Shown: positions 17,192 through 25,706, numbered from the stretch's first letter. The stretch: DNA of 64,000 nucleotides from Verrucomicrobium spinosum DSM 4136 = JCM 18804 (GCF_000172155.1 NZ_ABIZ01000001.1:3629105-3693104); one strand, 5' to 3'. Numbers and translations: made by a program. The notes: a model not told the origin generated them from the letters alone.

Positions 17192-18073
17192 ATGACCCGA
17201 TTCAAAGTCGCCAGCGAACTGGAATACACCGCCACCCTCCCCGTCACCTTCCTGCTGAACATTCGTGCGGGCGAATGTGAGCGGCAGCGGGTGGAGGAGG
17301 AGCAGTTTGTGATCACAGGGGGCATCCCTTTTGAAACACAGGTTTGCGCCAGCACGGGCAACCGGTTCGATCTCATCACGTTGGAGGTTCCGGGAATCTA
17401 CCAGATCCGATACGAGGCCACGGTGGAGGTGTCTGTGGAGCGGCTGGATGGGCGGCTGCTTCCTGAAACCGATCCCGGGCATTTCGATCTCGAGCTGTTG
17501 AATTACCTCTATCCTAGTCGGTACTGCCAGTCAGACCGTCTTGGCGATCTGACTGCCAGTGAATTCAATGGGGCCGCCACGCCGTACGAGAAGGTGCTGG
17601 CTGTCTGTGACTGGATCCGAAATCACGTGAGCTATACCAGCGGGTCCACGCATGCGAGTACCTCTGCGGTGGACACGCTCGTGGAGCGGGCAGGGGTCTG
17701 CCGTGACTTTGCGCATTTGGGAATTGCCCTGTGCCGGGCGATGAACATCCCCTCAAGATATTTTACCGGGTATGCCTATGAACTGGAGCCACCGGACTTC
17801 CACGCCTGTTTTGAGACTTGGATAGGGGGCAGATGGCTGGTGTGGGACGCGACCGGATTGGCCTCTCCGGATGGAATGGTGCGGATTGGAACCGGAAGGG
17901 ATGCTGCGGATGTTTCCATCTCGACCGCCTTTGGGGTGCTGCAGCTGAATCGCCAGAACGTGAGCTGCCTGGTCGCTGACGAACGCTACAGGAGAATGAG
18001 CCCGGCGGAGATCCGGGACCAGGCCATTTCTCTCACCTCGGCCGAACCGGGTCGGGGGCCGCGCAGCGTGTAG
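17192..18073 (+). CDS. Transglutaminase-like protein, paralogue 3
   Basis: This protein of 293 residues begins MTRFKVASELEYTATLPVTF. After an N-terminal beta-domain comes a transglutaminase core with Cys170 (RAGVCRDFAHLGIALCRAM), His204 (DFHACFETW) and Asp219 (VWDATGLAS), all intact. No signal peptide is present. It is separated by 24 nt from the next transglutaminase gene, so the two are probably co-transcribed. Compared with the protein at 12507 the N-domain is more diverged, lacking the HHR-T-Y-Y start motif. Substrate and reaction are unknown. Confidence 0.87.
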   Translation: MTRFKVASELEYTATLPVTFLLNIRAGECERQRVEEEQFVITGGIPFETQVCASTGNRFDLITLEVPGIYQIRYEATVEVSVERLDGRLLPETDPGHFDLELLNYLYPSRYCQSDRLGDLTASEFNGAATPYEKVLAVCDWIRNHVSYTSGSTHASTSAVDTLVERAGVCRDFAHLGIALCRAMNIPSRYFTGYAYELEPPDFHACFETWIGGRWLVWDATGLASPDGMVRIGTGRDAADVSISTAFGVLQLNRQNVSCLVADERYRRMSPAEIRDQAISLTSAEPGRGPRSV

Positions 18074-18097
18074 GTTCGGATGTTTTCAGTGAACACC

Positions 18098-18997
18098 ATG
18101 ACACGTTTTCGCATCGTTCATCGCACGGAGTACCAATATGCGGCCCCGGTGAAGTTTGGCCTTCACCGACTGGTGCTCAGGCCGAGGGAAGGCCATCGCA
18201 CGACAGTTCGCCAGCATCACCTGGCTCTTCAGCCCAAGGCGCGGTTCTTCTGGATGAATGACCTTTACGGAAACCATGTGGCTCTGGCTGAGATCGAGGA
18301 AGAGTCGGACCGGCTGGAGATTGTGAGTGAGGTGAATATGGATGTAGTGGACTCACTTGGCGATGAAGCTCCCATGGAGGGCAGCCGTGGCTCTGTGGTG
18401 GCGCTGCCCGTGGTGTATCCGCTCATTGAGACGGCGGTGGTGGACGGCTACTTGAGGTGCAACTATCCAGACGAGTCTGAGGCGGTGCGTGGCTGGGTCA
18501 ATGAAGTGCTGAGGGCATCTCCTTCGACCTCCGCCATGGGGGCGGTCATTCAGATCAACCGGGTCATTCATTCGGAAACCGGATACCGACGTCGGGAAGA
18601 AGCTGGCGTGCAAAGTCCCGCCCAGACCCTGTCGCTCCGTACCGGGTCATGTCGAGACATGGCCACCCTCATGATGGAGGCCTGTCGAACACTAGGGATT
18701 GCCGCCCGGTTCACCAGCGGGTATCTCGACACCCGGGCATCCACCGCAGGACAGGGATCCACGCACGCGTGGATCGAGGTGTATCTTCCAGACTGCGGGT
18801 GGTGCGGGTTCGATCCCACACTGGGCGAACAAGTTTCCAGCAAGCACATTGCGCTGGGGGCGAGTGCTCATCCTCGTGGTGTCATGCCGGTGAGCGGCAT
18901 TTTTTCAGGTCCGCCCGGCAGCTACCTTGGGATGAAGGTCAGTGTTTCCATCCAGCGGGAGCAGCTGGGGGCCACAGCCGGGGTGCTGGCAGGGTAG
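18098..18997 (+). CDS. Transglutaminase-like protein, paralogue 4
   Basis: This protein of 299 residues starts MTRFRIVHRTEYQYAAPVKF, the signature N-terminal strand of the COG1305 transglutaminase group. An alternative ATG 18 nt upstream (18080) adds MFSVNT and is less like the family. The core has Cys185 (TGSCRDMATLMMEA), His223 (THAWIEVYLPDCGW) and Asp239 (GFDPTLGEQVSSKHI), so the triad is complete. Its core resembles the transglutaminase half of the DUF2126 protein (SGSCRDTGW, SGYL) more than it resembles its direct neighbour. It probably forms an operon with the gene at 17192 and may belong to the same pathway as the 6.4-13.4 kb cluster. Confidence 0.88.
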   Translation: MTRFRIVHRTEYQYAAPVKFGLHRLVLRPREGHRTTVRQHHLALQPKARFFWMNDLYGNHVALAEIEEESDRLEIVSEVNMDVVDSLGDEAPMEGSRGSVVALPVVYPLIETAVVDGYLRCNYPDESEAVRGWVNEVLRASPSTSAMGAVIQINRVIHSETGYRRREEAGVQSPAQTLSLRTGSCRDMATLMMEACRTLGIAARFTSGYLDTRASTAGQGSTHAWIEVYLPDCGWCGFDPTLGEQVSSKHIALGASAHPRGVMPVSGIFSGPPGSYLGMKVSVSIQREQLGATAGVLAG

Positions 18998-19059
18998 AGG
19001 GGCATGCTGTTTCTGGAACCTTCCAGCCGGCGGTCGCATGGACGTGCCGGGAGTCCGCC

Positions 19060-20070
19060 TCACACGGAGGTGCGGCACTGGTCCAGCAGGCCGTCGAGGT
19101 ACTGGGTGATTGTGACCAGGGCTTCCTTGTGTGGAGATGCATCCAGGCAGACCAAGTCCTTTCTTGCTTCTTCCAGCATGTCTTTGGCGGTGTTTACCGC
19201 GTGCTCGATGGCACCAGCGTAGTCGGCAATGCCAGCGAGGATGGTGGTGTCCATGGGCTCTCCTTTGAGAACCATGCGATGAAGCTTGGTCCGTTGGGCA
19301 TCGGTGGCATCGCGCAGAAGAAAGAGCATAGGGAGGGTCAGCTTTCCCTTTGCCAAGTCGGTGCCGAGCGTCTTTCCTATCTCCTTTTCATCGCCGACGA
19401 GGTCAATGCAGTCATCGTAGATCTGGTAGGCTGTGCCGAGCCGGTTCCCGTAGTTGTACATGGAGGCTACCACGGAATCGCTACAGCCATTGAGGCGGGC
19501 ACCCAGCTCCGTAGCGCTCGCGAACAGCGCAGCGGTTTTCATCTCGATGATCTTGAAGTACTCCTCCATCGAGAGAGTGAAATCAAAACGCCGCTGGGTC
19601 TGTAGAATTTCACCGCAAGCGACATCCCTGGAAGCTCGGGCGATCTTGCGGCAGATGGAAGACTCATCAAACTGGGTGGCCAGCTCGAGAGCGTAGGCGA
19701 AGAGGCTGTCTCCCAACAATACGCTGAGGGCGTTGCCCCACTTGGCGGCGGCAGTGGGCATCTCGCGACGGATGGTGGCTCCGTCCATGATGTCATCGTG
19801 CACCAGAGATGCGATGTGGATCATCTCCAGGATGATCGAAAGCTGCCGATGCTCATGGGTCACGCCACCGGTGGCTCCGCCCGCCAGCACCGCGAGGGCT
19901 GGGCGAATGCGTTTGCCGGAAGTGTTACAGACGTAGGAGATGTAGCCTTCCACATTTGGGTCAAAGGCACGGGCCTGCTCCATCAGCAGTTCTTCGACCC
20001 GTTCGATCTCCGGTTTGACAAGCTCAAATGGAAACGCCGGGCGGGGTTTCAAGAACGAGGGAAGCTTCAT
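19060..20070 (-). CDS. ispB: Polyprenyl diphosphate synthase (trans-type, IspB-like)
   Basis: This 336-residue all-helical prenyltransferase extends allylic diphosphates with isopentenyl diphosphate, most likely to make the side chain of menaquinone or ubiquinone. The first aspartate-rich motif is DDIMD (residues 92-96) after HIASLVH. The second is DDCID (219-223) after GTAYQIY. The GKRIRPAL block that binds IPP is at residues 52-59. Residues just upstream of the first motif are small, fitting a long-chain product, but chain length cannot be fixed from sequence. Two palindromes lie directly upstream. It is convergent with the transglutaminase pair. Confidence 0.88.
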   Translation of the reverse strand: MKLPSFLKPRPAFPFELVKPEIERVEELLMEQARAFDPNVEGYISYVCNTSGKRIRPALAVLAGGATGGVTHEHRQLSIILEMIHIASLVHDDIMDGATIRREMPTAAAKWGNALSVLLGDSLFAYALELATQFDESSICRKIARASRDVACGEILQTQRRFDFTLSMEEYFKIIEMKTAALFASATELGARLNGCSDSVVASMYNYGNRLGTAYQIYDDCIDLVGDEKEIGKTLGTDLAKGKLTLPMLFLLRDATDAQRTKLHRMVLKGEPMDTTILAGIADYAGAIEHAVNTAKDMLEEARKDLVCLDASPHKEALVTITQYLDGLLDQCRTSV

Positions 20071-20091
20071 TTTTCCGGCGTAAGAATCTGA

Positions 20092-20109
20092 TTGTGAAAA
20101 CTTTCACAA
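20092..20109. promoter_or_regulatory. Perfect 18-bp palindrome upstream of ispB
   Basis: TTGTGAAA-AC-TTTCACAA is a perfect inverted repeat (8-bp arms, 2-bp spacer) lying 22 nt before the ispB-like start codon on the minus strand. The shape fits an operator for a dimeric helix-turn-helix regulator. The cognate regulator is unknown. Confidence 0.5.
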
Positions 20110-20127
20110 GGAGCGCGAGGCACGGGC

Positions 20128-20161
20128 GAAGTCAACTTTCGCGGCAAGGAAAGTTTACTTC
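20128..20161. promoter_or_regulatory. 13-bp-arm hairpin upstream of ispB
   Basis: The arms GAAGTCAACTTTC (20128-20140) and GAAAGTTTACTTC (20149-20161) are complementary at 12 of 13 positions, with the 8-nt loop GCGGCAAG. It lies between the ispB palindrome and the TPR gene terminator. No clear T-tract follows on either strand, so it is listed as a regulatory or structural element rather than a terminator. Confidence 0.4.
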
Positions 20162-20281
20162 ATTTTGCCATGGGCAGGTGATGGCATCCACCTGCGTATC
20201 CCTTCAGTTTTGGTACGCCTGGACTGGGCCAAAGATCGTCGAAAAGCGATCTGGTCGGGGCGAAAAGAACGGGATGACCAT

Positions 20282-20313
20282 GAAAAAGCCGGTCCGGCAA
20301 GCGCCGGACCGGC
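20282..20313 (-). terminator. Intrinsic terminator of the cysK-TPR unit
   Basis: On the minus strand, GCCGGTCCGGC and GCCGGACCGGC form a perfect 11-bp stem with the 4-nt loop GCTT, followed directly by TTTTTC. It lies about 30 nt past the stop of the TPR-domain gene. Confidence 0.9.
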
Positions 20314-20342
20314 CTCCAGGGTAAAGTAAGAGAGAAACCAAA

Positions 20343-21332
20343 CTACTGTGGTGTCGGAACTGGAGCAGCCGGTGCCTCAGGAGCAGGGGCAGGTGCGGGC
20401 GCGGGGGCCGGAGTAGCCGGTGCCTCGGGGGCGGGAGCGGGTGCCGGAACTGCGGGTGCCTCTGGAGCAGGAGCAGGGACTGCGGGAGACGCGGACGATT
20501 CAGGAGTGGGAACTGGTGCCGGGGTGGGCAGGCTGGGGATGGCGGGAGGCGTTGAGAGGGATGGTGTCTGTAGGGAAGGAGCCGACAGAGGGCCGCCCGG
20601 GAGGCCAGGGATGCCTGGAATGGTTGGCATTGGCAGCCCGGGTATTTCAGGGGCCTTCGGTGCTGGGGGCGGGTCCACCTCAGTCTGAGGGAGGCCGGCA
20701 TCAATCATTTTGACGCGCTCATCCACCTGATTGGTGAAGGCGGTCATCTTGCCGGGATAGCGGCTCAGCATGCCTTCGAGCAGGGCCTTGGCCTCTGAGG
20801 TCTTGCCATCCGCCCAGAGGATGTCGGCATTGTAGATGTCCGCAGCCGGGAGCAGTTCGCTATCGGGATAGGACTTTTTCAGGGTTTCGAAGGACTGGGT
20901 GGCCCCGTCCTTGTCTCCCAGGGCCATCTGCTTGCTACCAAGGGCGAGCAAAGTGGTGGCATGCAGTGTGTGCTCTGGGTGCGATTTTAAGAATTCTTTC
21001 AGTACTTCTGTGGAAGACTCCTTCTTGCCTTCCTTCCAGAGCAAATCTGCCTTGAGCAGCAGGGCGTTGCCTGCTGCTGCGGAACCGGGATACTTGGCAA
21101 CCACCACATCGCAATCCTCGATGGTGGAGGCTGCGGTGAAGCGTTCGGCTGCTTCCACTTCCGTCTTGTGTTTGAAGTGGCGCGAAATGGCAATAGTCAG
21201 CATGACCAGAGCCAACAAGGCCACGCCCACGAGGATCTTTTTGATGTGTTGCTCCAGGAATTCTTCCACCTTGCCTTGGGGAGGAGGGCTGAGATCAATC
21301 TCTGGGGCCGATTTGGGCGTGAATTCTGACAT
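20343..21332 (-). CDS. Membrane-anchored TPR protein with Pro/Ala-rich tail
   Basis: This protein of 329 residues has a short cytoplasmic N-terminus and a single membrane helix at about 33-50 (ILVGVALLALVMLTIAI). A TPR-like helical region follows at about 60-215, with repeated patterns such as AAGNALLLKADLLWKEGKKE and DGATQSFETLKKSYPDSELL. The C-terminal 110 residues are low complexity, with PAPAPEAP repeats and a PGLPMPTIPGIPGLP stretch. The layout resembles YfgM-like ancillary proteins, where the TPR domain is outside the inner membrane, but homology is not certain. The proline-alanine tail could span the periplasm or peptidoglycan. It is 59 nt downstream of cysK and ends at a strong terminator. 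Confidence 0.8.
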   Translation of the reverse strand: MSEFTPKSAPEIDLSPPPQGKVEEFLEQHIKKILVGVALLALVMLTIAISRHFKHKTEVEAAERFTAASTIEDCDVVVAKYPGSAAAGNALLLKADLLWKEGKKESSTEVLKEFLKSHPEHTLHATTLLALGSKQMALGDKDGATQSFETLKKSYPDSELLPAADIYNADILWADGKTSEAKALLEGMLSRYPGKMTAFTNQVDERVKMIDAGLPQTEVDPPPAPKAPEIPGLPMPTIPGIPGLPGGPLSAPSLQTPSLSTPPAIPSLPTPAPVPTPESSASPAVPAPAPEAPAVPAPAPAPEAPATPAPAPAPAPAPEAPAAPVPTPQ

Positions 21333-21391
21333 GTTGGGGTGACTGGCTGGGGATGCGTGCGGCGGACTGAAAAAGGAGGCGAGGAAGCAGA

Positions 21392-22375
21392 TTAGGCTCC
21401 CACTTTGGCGCGGGCCTCATCCGCCAAAGCGGTGGAGAGGTAACGCTCGCCAGTGGAGCAGGCAATCGTGACGATGAGTTTGCCTTTGTTTTCGGGGCGC
21501 TTGGCCACCTCGATTGCGGCCACCACGTTGGCACCGGTTGAGATACCGACGAGGATGCCTTCCTCTTTGGCGAGACGGCGGGCCATGGCGAAGGCGTCGT
21601 CGTTGGAGACCTTCACGCACTCCACGATCTGGGGATTGCCCGCGCCATCCTTGAGGTGGAGGTTCTTGGGAACGAAGCCAGCGCCGGTGCCCTGGATCTT
21701 GTGCGGGCCGGGCTGGACGGGTTCGCCTGCGAGGGTCTGGTTGATAACAGGGGACGCTTCGGGTTCCACGGCGACGGCCTGGAAGGACTCCTTGCGGGGC
21801 TTGATGACTTCGACGCAACCGGAGATGGTGCCGCCGGTGCCGACTGCGGCCACGAGGATGTCCACTTTGCCTTCGGTATCCGCCCAGATTTCTTCGGCGG
21901 TGGTTTTCTGGTGAATGGCGGGGTTCGCGGGGTTCTCGAACTGCTGGGGCATCCAGGCATTCGGTGTGGAGTTCACGATTTCCTCAGCCTTGGCGATGGC
22001 CCCTTTCATGCCCTGCGGACCTGGCGTCAGCACAAGGTCAGCACCGAGGAGAGCGAGAAGGGTGCGGCGCTCGAGTGACATGGTCTCAGGCATCGTGAGG
22101 ATCAGCTTGTAGCCCTTGGCGGCAGCCACGAAAGCGAGGGCGATGCCGGTGTTTCCGCTGGTGGGTTCGACAATCACGGTATCCTTGGTGAGCACACCGC
22201 GGTTTTCCGCATCTTCAATCATCGCCATGCCGATGCGATCCTTCACAGAGCCGAGGGGGTTGAAGAACTCACACTTCAGAGCGATCGTGGCGTCGAGACC
22301 TTCGGTGACCCGGTTCAGCTTCACCAGCGGGGTGCGACCGACGGTTTCTACGATGTTGTTGTAAATCTGACCCAT
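21392..22375 (-). CDS. cysK: Cysteine synthase (O-acetylserine sulfhydrylase)
   Basis: This 327-residue PLP enzyme makes cysteine from O-acetylserine and sulfide. The start [20 protein letters not shown] is the CysK consensus. The PLP lysine is K45 in [18 protein letters not shown]. The substrate loop is [19 protein letters not shown], and the phosphate-binding glycine run is VGTGGTISG. The frame extends upstream to 22507, but the ATG at 22375 matches the family start. It is divergent from the pterin dehydratase gene and followed by the TPR gene on the same strand. Confidence 0.95.
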   Translation of the reverse strand: MGQIYNNIVETVGRTPLVKLNRVTEGLDATIALKCEFFNPLGSVKDRIGMAMIEDAENRGVLTKDTVIVEPTSGNTGIALAFVAAAKGYKLILTMPETMSLERRTLLALLGADLVLTPGPQGMKGAIAKAEEIVNSTPNAWMPQQFENPANPAIHQKTTAEEIWADTEGKVDILVAAVGTGGTISGCVEVIKPRKESFQAVAVEPEASPVINQTLAGEPVQPGPHKIQGTGAGFVPKNLHLKDGAGNPQIVECVKVSNDDAFAMARRLAKEEGILVGISTGANVVAAIEVAKRPENKGKLIVTIACSTGERYLSTALADEARAKVGA

Positions 22376-22509
22376 AGGATTTAAGCGGAAGGTGATGGTT
22401 GCAGAAAATCGTGCCGTGTGTACTACGGCGAGGGGTTGTTTATAGGTGAGGCGAACTACCTTGCAAGGCAAAAAGGATGCACGTCCGGAAAACCGTGCCA
22501 TGGTCAAAA

Positions 22510-22794
22510 ATGCCTGAATTGCTCGATGAACCCTTGCTGGAGACGGAACTGGCCACCGTGCCGGAATGGAAGAAGGAGGGGGCTGAAATCACCCGCACTT
22601 TTTCATTTCCCTACTACCTTGCGGGCATCAGCTTTGTGAACGAGGTGGCCACCCGGGCCGAGGCCCTGAATCACCATCCGGACATTCAGATCGGGTGGCG
22701 GAAGGTAACGCTCCGTCTCAGCACCCATAGCAAGAGCGGCCTGACGGAACTGGACTTCGCCCTGGCGCGCGAGGTTGATCAGATCGCCAGTTAG
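22510..22794 (+). CDS. phhB: 4a-hydroxytetrahydrobiopterin dehydratase (PCD/DCoH)
   Basis: This protein of 94 residues has the family signature [20 protein letters not shown] and the ending [20 protein letters not shown]. The enzyme recycles 4a-carbinolamine pterin and in some bacteria has a separate role in molybdopterin or folate metabolism. Aromatic amino-acid hydroxylase genes are not present nearby. The ATG at 22510 is chosen because it gives the normal length of about 95 residues. Upstream extensions of the frame look non-coding. Confidence 0.9.
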   Translation: MPELLDEPLLETELATVPEWKKEGAEITRTFSFPYYLAGISFVNEVATRAEALNHHPDIQIGWRKVTLRLSTHSKSGLTELDFALAREVDQIAS

Positions 22795-22806
22795 CTCTTT
22801 CAGGGG

Positions 22807-23223
22807 TTAGGCTCCGATGAGCCGGAGCCATTCCTGGAGATTGTAATAGTTGGTGATGCGGTCCACCCGGCCGCCCACGAGCTCGAAGAAGGCACCTACG
22901 CGCAGGTAGTACTTCTGTCCGGTAGCCTCAGGCAATCCCTCGTCGGTGGATTTGTAGGTGCCATCAATGAAAAACTCCGCAGCAGCGCGGGTGCCTTCCT
23001 CGTTGGCAAACACCTGGAGTTCTTTGACCTGCTCCGCGTAGCAACGGTCCATCCGTGAGAGGAAGGTGCGGAACTTTTCCCGGCCTGCCTCTTGTCCACC
23101 CTGGTTGGTATCGTGACGGACTTCGTCCGTGAGGAGATTCAAAAAGGTTTCACGGTCGCCGGAGTTGAAGGCGGCGTAGTAGGATGTGACCAGGGCGAGG
23201 GCGGATTCGCGGGCTGTGGGCAT
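22807..23223 (-). CDS. SnoaL-like / ketosteroid-isomerase-related protein (NTF2 fold)
   Basis: This protein of 138 residues starts MPTARESALALVTSYYAAFN. It has the NTF2-like pattern of an N-terminal helix, the block GDRETFLNLLTDEVRHDTNQ, a central sheet, and a C-terminal segment VGGRVDRITNYYNLQEWLRL. The D-x-N-Q-G-G motif marks a steroid-isomerase-related subfamily whose reaction is unknown. No signal peptide is present. The upstream extension of the frame to 23307 lacks homology. It is convergent with the pterin dehydratase gene with a 12-nt gap, and divergent from the carboxypeptidase-like gene. Confidence 0.8.
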   Translation of the reverse strand: MPTARESALALVTSYYAAFNSGDRETFLNLLTDEVRHDTNQGGQEAGREKFRTFLSRMDRCYAEQVKELQVFANEEGTRAAAEFFIDGTYKSTDEGLPEATGQKYYLRVGAFFELVGGRVDRITNYYNLQEWLRLIGA

Positions 23224-23430
23224 GGTGTGAGGGGTTGGAAAACGGGTGGCGGAGCAACCGAATGTGACCGCAGGTGTTTGGATAGATCGCAGGGGCGTTG
23301 GCTGCAAGTGCAGCAGGTGAAGGATTTGCTTCGGGGAGATCTCTCAAGGATGAATTTCGAGAATCAATGCTGGCACCGCGCAACCAAGAACCCTTGACCC
23401 TTCCGCCATGCCCGCTAGTGTGCCGCTCCC

Positions 23431-24408
23431 ATGTTTCACCCCAACCATGTGTACGGCAAGATGCGTCGCTCTTTTGCAAAATTGTTAAGTGTCACGGTTG
23501 TCGCCTGTTTCGCAGGCGCCAGTACGGTGCATGCTCAGTCGAGCGTCATCGCCGTGGACGTGTACAACAAGAAGATCCATGTCGAGGCTGGCGGGAACTT
23601 GAAGCGTCCGGTCGGTGGCTTGACGAAGATGGCCACGGCGCTGGTTGCTTTGGACTGGTCGGAAGCCACCAAGGTGCCTCTCAATACACTGGCGACGGTG
23701 TCACCTGAGGCGTTGCAAATCGCCGGGATGAACCCGCTGCAACTGGTGCCGGGCGATCAAATTACTCTGCGTGATCTGCTTTACGCGTCCATGATGTCCT
23801 CAGACAATGTCGCGGCGACGACGCTGGCGCTCTTTGTCGGGCAGGACATCAACTACCGTCGTGGCCGCACGGGGGATCCCCTGGCTGCTTTTGTGACGGA
23901 GATGAACTACCTCGCGGCCCGCGAAGGGATGGTGAACACCAAGTTTACCAATCCGCACGGGTTGGAAAACAGCCGGTCTGTCCCATACTCGACCGCTGCG
24001 GACATGGCACGGCTCAGCATGTATGCGATCTCCCGCGCCCCTTTCCGTTTCTACACCAACCAAAAGACGCGCAACATCACGGTGCTGCGTGGCGGGCAGC
24101 CGGTGAGCGTGCCCATGCAGAATACCAATGCACTGCTGGGGGTGGGCATGATCGATGGCATCAAGACAGGCAACACGCCCCGCTCTGGCGGTTGTGTGAT
24201 CGTGTCTGAAGAGCGCCGTGGCACGATCGCGAAGGAAAATGGCCGTGAAGTTCTCTACCGTCACCGGATGGTGACCGTGGTCCTGGGCTCGGCAGACCCG
24301 TTTGCGGAAACCCAAGGGCTGCTACAGCAGGCCTGGGGTGTCTATGATGGCTGGCTACAGTCCGGCCGTCCTGTGACGGATGCAAAACAATTGCTCAGCG
24401 GCTTCTGA
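23431..24408 (+). CDS. D-Ala-D-Ala carboxypeptidase family S11 homologue lacking the Ser nucleophile
   Basis: This protein of 325 residues has a signal peptide (MRRSFAKLLSVTVVACFAGA from an internal ATG at 23461, ending near VHAQ), so it is exported. It has the penicillin-binding S11 fold with three motif positions. The first reads GLTK at residues 63-66, where active enzymes have SxxK (S-L-T-K). The second is SDN (124-126) and the third KTG (245-247). Only the nucleophilic serine is missing: the codon is GGC, one base from AGC. The rest of the fold, including the PHGLENSRSVPYSTAADMAR block, is intact. It may be a pseudo-enzyme that binds peptidoglycan or a partner, or the change may be a strain-specific mutation. 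Confidence 0.85.
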   Translation: MFHPNHVYGKMRRSFAKLLSVTVVACFAGASTVHAQSSVIAVDVYNKKIHVEAGGNLKRPVGGLTKMATALVALDWSEATKVPLNTLATVSPEALQIAGMNPLQLVPGDQITLRDLLYASMMSSDNVAATTLALFVGQDINYRRGRTGDPLAAFVTEMNYLAAREGMVNTKFTNPHGLENSRSVPYSTAADMARLSMYAISRAPFRFYTNQKTRNITVLRGGQPVSVPMQNTNALLGVGMIDGIKTGNTPRSGGCVIVSEERRGTIAKENGREVLYRHRMVTVVLGSADPFAETQGLLQQAWGVYDGWLQSGRPVTDAKQLLSGF

Positions 24409-24485
24409 GGGCTTTTCTCGCGGTCATCTTTCCTCACTATAGCAACCAGATTATTAACAACACCAACACCTAGACTCCCTAAACT

Positions 24486-25571
24486 ATGCGCATCGGCATC
24501 CTCAACAGCGGCGGCGATTGCCCCGGACTCAACGCAGTGATTCATGGTGTGGTCGGGGCGGCCACGGAACTCGGCTGGGAGGTCATCGGATTCCGCGACG
24601 GATTTGAGGGGCTGCTCCCCAACGGGCCTGGGCACATCAAATTGGATGTGGATCGTACCGTCGGGATTCTCAAACTCGGTGGCACCATTCTGGGCACCAC
24701 AAACAAGGGAAACTTTGCCGCCAAGATCGGGGTGGACAACGTGGCGCTCGTGCCCGCAGAAATCATGGATCAGGCCAAGGCCACGATCAAATACCTCGGG
24801 ATTGAGGCCCTGATCATCGTGGGTGGCGACGGTTCCCTGACCACCGCGCTCCAGCTTTGCAATGAAGGCGTGCCCGCTGTGGGCGTGCCCAAGACGATCG
24901 ACAACGACCTACAAGCCACGGCGATGACGTTCGGCTTTGACTCTGCCGTGGCCACGGTGGTGGATGCTCTGGACCGTCTGCATACCACAGCTGACAGTCA
25001 CCAGCGCGTGATGGTGGTGGAAGTGATGGGGCGTCACGCTGGCTGGATTGCCCTTTGGGGTGGCATTGGCGGCGGTGCAGACATTGTGCTGCTCCCTGAA
25101 ATCAAGTTCAACATCGACAACGTGGCCCGCCAGGTGAACCACCTGTATGCGACCGGACACCGCTCGGTGCTGATCGTCGTAGCCGAAGGCGCAGAGCTGG
25201 AAGACGGCAGCCTCATGACTCGCGAGCAGATGGATGCAGAGCGTCGTCAGGTGAAGCTGGGTGGCATTGGCGAATACGTGGGCCGCAAAGTGGAGCAGCT
25301 CACCGGCAAGGAAACCCGCGACGTGCGCTTGGGCCACCTTCAGCGTGGCGGCTCGCCAACGCCGTTGGACCGTATTCTGGGCACTCGTTTTGGCGTAAAG
25401 GCAGTGAACCTTATTCGCGAGAAGAAGTTCGGCCGGATGGTCAGCTACCAGAGCTACCACGTCGGTGATGTCTCCATTGAAGAAGCGGTGAACCAACTCC
25501 GTCTGGTACAGCCGGACAGCGAGGTGGTGCAGGCCGCCCGGTCTGTGGGCATCAGCTTTGGCGATCGTTGA
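24486..25571 (+). CDS. pfkA: 6-phosphofructokinase
   Basis: This 361-residue enzyme of glycolysis phosphorylates fructose 6-phosphate. The start is MRIGILNSGGDCPGLNAVIH. The nucleotide or phosphate loop is GGDGS (113-117), the catalytic PKTIDND block is at 135-141, and the substrate motif is MGRHAGWIALWGGIGGGAD. The position equal to E. coli residue 104 is Gly, as in ATP-dependent enzymes, while the position equal to 124 is Lys, as in many PPi-dependent or non-classical enzymes. The phosphoryl donor is therefore not settled, with ATP favoured. It ends at a strong intrinsic terminator. No clear Shine-Dalgarno is present. Confidence 0.93.
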   Translation: MRIGILNSGGDCPGLNAVIHGVVGAATELGWEVIGFRDGFEGLLPNGPGHIKLDVDRTVGILKLGGTILGTTNKGNFAAKIGVDNVALVPAEIMDQAKATIKYLGIEALIIVGGDGSLTTALQLCNEGVPAVGVPKTIDNDLQATAMTFGFDSAVATVVDALDRLHTTADSHQRVMVVEVMGRHAGWIALWGGIGGGADIVLLPEIKFNIDNVARQVNHLYATGHRSVLIVVAEGAELEDGSLMTREQMDAERRQVKLGGIGEYVGRKVEQLTGKETRDVRLGHLQRGGSPTPLDRILGTRFGVKAVNLIREKKFGRMVSYQSYHVGDVSIEEAVNQLRLVQPDSEVVQAARSVGISFGDR

Positions 25572-25590
25572 TCTTGCCGTAGCATTTACT

Positions 25591-25628
25591 GAGCGCAGGT
25601 TCCGGTTCGTCGGACCTGCGCTCTTTTT
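25591..25628 (+). terminator. Intrinsic terminator of pfkA
   Basis: GAGCGCAGG and CCTGCGCTC form a 9-bp stem that continues past one bulged T as TCCG/CGGA, with the loop GTTCGT, and is followed by TTTTTATG. It begins about 20 nt after the pfkA stop. Confidence 0.9.
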
Positions 25629-25706
25629 ATGTGTCCGGACGATGGGGGGCATTGGGGCCAAGTCGTTGGTGCCGAGTGCAGCGCAGGGCCGATTGGGAGA
25701 TCGTGA

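Noticed and set aside
23300-23708. 136-codon plus frame overlapping the start of the carboxypeptidase homologue
   Set aside because: Out of frame with the export signal and S11 motifs, with no homology in its translation.
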